A stretch of 8,161 nucleotides of DNA, taken from contig JALRIQ010000321.1 of the NCBI GenBank assembly GCA_023277325.1, positions 1 to 8,161 on the forward strand. The letters are read 5' to 3'. The DNA comes from Bacteroidia bacterium (GTDB lineage: Bacteria; Bacteroidota; Bacteroidia; UBA8524). A program made the position numbers and the translations under genes. The notes beneath the pieces were generated by a model. The model worked only from the letters and a program-made list of their open reading frames with translations, did no database searches and was not told the origin of the DNA. This document shows positions 5,560 to 8,161 of this stretch, one piece after another; the first letter of the stretch is position 1, and each line of letters begins with the position of its first letter.

Positions 5560-6957
5560 TTATTTCAAAGCGCCAACCATGTCTTCCGGACGTACCCACT
5601 CGTCGAATTGCTCCGCGGTAAGTAGTCCCAAGTCGATAGCTGCTTCCTTGAGGGTTTTATTTTCTTTATGTGCCGTCTTGGCAATTTTAGCCGCGTTCTC
5701 ATAACCGATATGCGGATTCAATGCCGTAACAAGCATCAGTGAATTGTTCAGGTGTTGCTGAATAACTGGGAGGTTAGCAGTAATACCAACAGCGCATTTT
5801 TCAGTGAAAGAAACGCAGGCATCTCCGATCAAACGAGCAGATTGCAATACGTTGGCAGCAATAACCGGTTTGAATACGTTCAATTCAAAATGACCTGTTG
5901 CTCCTCCCATTGAAACCGCTACATCATTCCCCATTACCTGAGCAGCAACCATAGTCATGGCCTCTGGCTGTGTTGGGTTAACTTTTCCTGGCATAATAGA
6001 AGATCCTGGCTCATTGTCTGGGATAACAATCTCACCAATTCCACAACGTGGTCCACTGCTAAGCATGCGAATATCGTTGGCAATTTTCATTAATGACACC
6101 GCCACACGTTTGAAGGCGCCAGAGAGTTCTACCATGGCATCGTGTGCAGCAAGCGCTTCAAATTTATTTGGCGCAGTTACAAATGGCATTTTGGTGAATT
6201 CAGCGATTTTGCTGGCTACCAAAACATCGTATCCTGCTGGGGTATTCAATCCTGTTCCAACTGCCGTTCCTCCTAAGGCAAGTTCTTTCACCATTTCTAA
6301 GGCATTGTTGATGGCTCGCATGCCATTATCAAGTTGTTGTACATACCCTGAAAACTCTTGTCCTAAGGTAAGAGGAGTCGCATCCATAAAGTGGGTACGG
6401 CCGGTTTTGGTAATGTTCGCAAATTCCTTCGCTTTTTTATCGAGGGTATCGCGCAAAAGCTGGATTCCAGGAAGCGTTACCTGCACCGTTTGCATATAGG
6501 CTGCAATGTGCATGGCAGTTGGGAAAGTGTCGTTTGATGATTGTGATTTGTTCACGTCATCGTTCGGATGCAATACCTTTTTTTCGTCGTTCAAAGAACC
6601 GCCGTTAAGTACATGAGCACGATAGGCTACTACCTCATTTACGTTCATATTACTTTGGGTTCCAGAACCTGTTTGCCAGATAACAAGTGGGAATTCGCCG
6701 TCCAATGCTCCTGTGAGAATTTCCTCACAAGCTTTAGAAATCAAATCGCGTTTTTCAGCGCTCAATACGCCCAGGTCATGGTTAGCATGTGCCGCTGCCT
6801 TTTTTAGGTGGGCAAAAGCATGGATGATTTCTTTCGGCATCGAAGCCTCTGGTCCGATTTTAAAGTTGTTACGTGAGCGCTCAGTTTGTGCTCCCCAATA
6901 GCGGTTGGCAGGCACTTTCACCTCGCCCATGGTATCGCGTTCTATTCTGAATTCCAT
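5560..6957 (-). CDS. fumC: Class II fumarate hydratase
   Basis: FumC interconverts fumarate and malate in the TCA cycle as a cytoplasmic, iron-free homotetramer. The 465-residue protein is full length with all family motifs: N-terminal [14 protein letters not shown], substrate-site GSGTQSNMN (97-105), SSND (140-143), [10 protein letters not shown] with catalytic His189, [10 protein letters not shown] (229-238), and the fumarate lyase signature [11 protein letters not shown] (318-328) with the mobile-loop catalytic serine and Lys324. This separates it from aspartase and argininosuccinate lyase, although AspA is close; the GSGTQSNMN and [11 protein letters not shown] details favour fumarase. 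A promoter-like box lies 28 bp upstream. There is no Shine-Dalgarno site. The gene is intact. Confidence 0.96.
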   Translation of the reverse strand: MEFRIERDTMGEVKVPANRYWGAQTERSRNNFKIGPEASMPKEIIHAFAHLKKAAAHANHDLGVLSAEKRDLISKACEEILTGALDGEFPLVIWQTGSGTQSNMNVNEVVAYRAHVLNGGSLNDEKKVLHPNDDVNKSQSSNDTFPTAMHIAAYMQTVQVTLPGIQLLRDTLDKKAKEFANITKTGRTHFMDATPLTLGQEFSGYVQQLDNGMRAINNALEMVKELALGGTAVGTGLNTPAGYDVLVASKIAEFTKMPFVTAPNKFEALAAHDAMVELSGAFKRVAVSLMKIANDIRMLSSGPRCGIGEIVIPDNEPGSSIMPGKVNPTQPEAMTMVAAQVMGNDVAVSMGGATGHFELNVFKPVIAANVLQSARLIGDACVSFTEKCAVGITANLPVIQQHLNNSLMLVTALNPHIGYENAAKIAKTAHKENKTLKEAAIDLGLLTAEQFDEWVRPEDMVGALK

Positions 6958-6984
6958 TGCGTGTTACTTGATTTTTTAGTGCCG

Positions 6985-7015
6985 CGAAGATAGCCAAAAC
7001 CGCCTCCACTAAAAA
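6985..7015 (-). promoter_or_regulatory. Bacteroidota-type promoter of fumC
   Basis: On the minus strand TATCTTCG (6992-6985) differs by one base from the TAnnTTTG -7 box, and a T-run (7015-7011) lies 18 bp upstream. The layout copies the rplS promoter. It predicts a leader of roughly 20 nt before the fumC ATG at 6957. Consensus-based inference only. Confidence 0.5.
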
Positions 7016-7079
7016 GAGATGACGCAAGGTTTTCGAAGGGTGAATGACGAAGGGCAGCGAATAGAATTGCGCGACTTAA

Positions 7080-7406
7080 TCTCCGATTTTAAAGCTGGTC
7101 ATGGTAAAGCTTCCACCAACCGCAACCTGCATCAAACTTAGTTTCGGAGCGGAAAAGTTCTAGTCCGCAGGCTTTGCATACATAGACTCCGGTATCTCAT
7201 AGTTGGTCATACTCTCCGGTATAAGGAGCTTCAGTAGCTTTTTCACAGAGCACGGCATAGGCATCAGGCGATAGCTCTGCTTTCCAGGCTGAGTCGGATT
7301 TATGAATCATTTCTCCCCCGAAGGCCACAAAGCTTGTGGGTTGCATGGTATTGCTGCAGGCACTTAAAAGGCTGCCAATAAGCAGGGTATAGATTAATTT
7401 TTTCAT
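7080..7406 (-). pseudogene. msrB: Lipoprotein methionine sulfoxide reductase B remnant, C-terminal half lost
   Basis: MsrB reduces methionine-R-sulfoxide; exported forms protect envelope proteins. From ATG 7406-7404 the frame encodes a lipoprotein signal MKKLIYTLLIGSLLSAC (lipobox LSAC, Cys17) and the MsrB N-terminus WKAELSPDAYAVLCEKATEAPYTGEYDQL. It then hits TGA (7199-7197). The same frame resumes as [15 protein letters not shown] and [12 protein letters not shown], including the first zinc CxxC pair, before a second lesion at about 7112-7116 shifts the frame just where GWPSF is expected. [11 protein letters not shown] continues in the other frame and ends at TAA. The second CxxC pair and the catalytic RYCxN region, roughly 70 residues, are absent; only ~120 bp remain before fumC. 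The gene lies 19 bp after the fasciclin terminator, leaving no room for a normal promoter. Confidence 0.85.
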
Positions 7407-7425
7407 GATAGACGTATTAAATGGC

Positions 7426-7455
7426 AAAAAAAAGCCCAAGGATTTCCCTGGGCTT
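7426..7455 (-). terminator. Intrinsic terminator of the fasciclin gene
   Basis: On the minus strand the stem AAGCCCAGGG/CCTTGGGCTT (10 positions, one mismatch, AAAT loop; plus-strand arms 7446-7455 and 7432-7441) runs into eight T residues (7433-7426). It begins 18 bp after the fasciclin stop and would stop transcription before msrB. Confidence 0.9.
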
Positions 7456-7473
7456 CGTTTGATAAGGGTTAGA

Positions 7474-8017
7474 TTAATGGAGAAGAACCTTATCAATAAT
7501 GTGGATTACTCCGTTCTTTTGACGTACATCGTACGCGGTGATGTTGGCTGTATTGCCATTTTTGTCGGTAACCGTAATGTTTCGCGGACCATTCATCATA
7601 AAAGTGAGGTTTTCTACGGCAACGGTTTTTAAAGTTGCCTTGCCTTTACCCGCTTTAATTTCTTTTTCCAAAGCAGCGAAATCATAGTTTCCTGCCAATA
7701 CGTGATAGGTGAGTACTGCGGTCAGTGTCGCCTTGTTTTCAGGTTTTAGCAGGTTTTCTGCGGTTCCAGCTGGAAGGTTTTCAAAAGCATCATTCACAGG
7801 AGCGAATACCGTAAAAGGACCAGCAGTTTAAGGTTTCTACCAAACCGGCAGTTTTAACAGCAGCAACAAGGATAGTGTGGTCTTTTGAGTTCACCGCATT
7901 TTCCACGATGTTTTTGGCAGGGTACATAATTTCCCCTCCAACCGCAGTTTGAGCGAAGGCAGTGCTGCCAGCAAATAAAAGAGCAACTGCAAATAAGGAT
8001 TGTGTGAATTTTTTCAT
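7474..8017 (-). pseudogene. Secreted fasciclin (FAS1) domain protein with a 2-nt frameshift
   Basis: The start ATG 8017-8015 gives a Sec signal peptide, MKKFTQSLFAVALLFAGS ending TAFAQ. Then comes a single FAS1 domain: NIVENAVNSKDHTILVAAVK, TAGLVETLN in the first frame, then AGPFTVFAPVNDAFENLPAG, LTAVLTYHVLAGNYD, VENLTFMMNGPRNITVTD and terminal GVIHIIDKVLLH in another frame. The frame change lies at 7822-7830. Restoring GG between AAC and TGCTGG yields LNGAGPFTVFAP, the classic FAS1 H1 motif, so a 2-nt deletion is the likely lesion. FAS1 proteins are extracellular or envelope adhesion-type modules. As written, the product would end about 60 residues after the signal peptide. Everything else looks sound, so a sequencing or assembly error is quite possible. 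A clear terminator follows. Confidence 0.85.
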
Positions 8018-8059
8018 GGTAGGATTATTTTGGGTTGTTTGAGGATAGATACGCAGCAT

Positions 8060-8161
8060 TCTTCCCTTTGGATTTCAGAATTGATAAAAAACTTTGAGGC
8101 CGAATCATTGCGCTCTTCATAAGGGCCAATCGATTGGCCTTGAAATAGCCTTGAATATGGA
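8060..8161. other. Right end: no gene supported; contains a 16-bp perfect palindrome
   Basis: No start with a recognisable product is visible. The minus strand is open from the edge to a TGA overlapping the fasciclin ATG, about 46 codons, without family features, so it may be chance or the tail of an upstream gene. The palindrome ggccaatcgattggcc lies at 8124-8139. No clear TAnnTTTG box was found for the fasciclin gene. Confidence 0.4.

Noticed and set aside
5957..6499. 180-codon plus-strand open frame antisense to fumC
   Set aside because: It mirrors conserved fumC codons and has no recognisable domain or initiation signal.
3306..7199. Alternative genetic code with TGA read as tryptophan
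   Set aside because: TGA ends the SPOR gene, the HupE-like gene and the SEC-C frame at sensible places, intact genes use TGG for Trp, and the affected genes carry frameshifts too.
1..8161. CRISPR array, tRNA or rRNA genes, insertion sequences
   Set aside because: No regularly spaced repeats, cloverleaf-like segments, transposase motifs or terminal inverted repeats were seen.

Overview
Most of this window (about 374-8161) looks like a member of the Bacteroidota. It has a SPOR-domain periplasmic protein, a Reg_prop beta-propeller sensor with a LytTR output domain, a fasciclin protein, TATCTTTG-type -7 promoter boxes, and starts that almost all lack a Shine-Dalgarno sequence. The first ~280 bases differ. 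They carry the 5' end of a minus-strand BI-1/YccA-like membrane protein of Burkholderiales type, with higher GC and a strong AAGGAG ribosome binding site. That piece abuts the last ~57 codons of a Bacteroidota secA, so a junction lies at about 281-373. A chimeric assembly is the simplest explanation.

Plus-strand block (374-2018): the 3' end of secA overlaps deoC (TGATG), then a SPOR-domain protein, then rplS with its own promoter and a strong terminator (2046-2077). Minus-strand block A, in transcription order: fumC (6957-5560, own promoter), a 70-bp gap with an imperfect inverted repeat, yidD, a DUF192 protein, a HupE/UreJ-like membrane protein, a broken propeller/LytTR regulator (4124-2819), and an unrecognised lipoprotein (2788-2087) that converges on the rplS terminator. 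Minus-strand block B, upstream of fumC: a fasciclin gene (8017-7474) with a 2-nt frameshift and a clear terminator, then a lipoprotein MsrB remnant (7406-~7080) that lost its catalytic half.

The housekeeping genes (deoC, rplS, yidD, fumC) are intact. The accessory genes are damaged: the propeller/LytTR region carries at least five apparent lesions, including a clean 7-bp tandem duplication inside LytTR, and msrB carries three. Because the lesions cluster while about 4.8 kb of other coding sequence is clean, real gene decay explains most of them better than random sequencing error. The single fasciclin lesion could be either. I found no convincing new multi-gene system. The points most worth checking are the secA/BI-1 junction and the decayed sensor-regulator locus.
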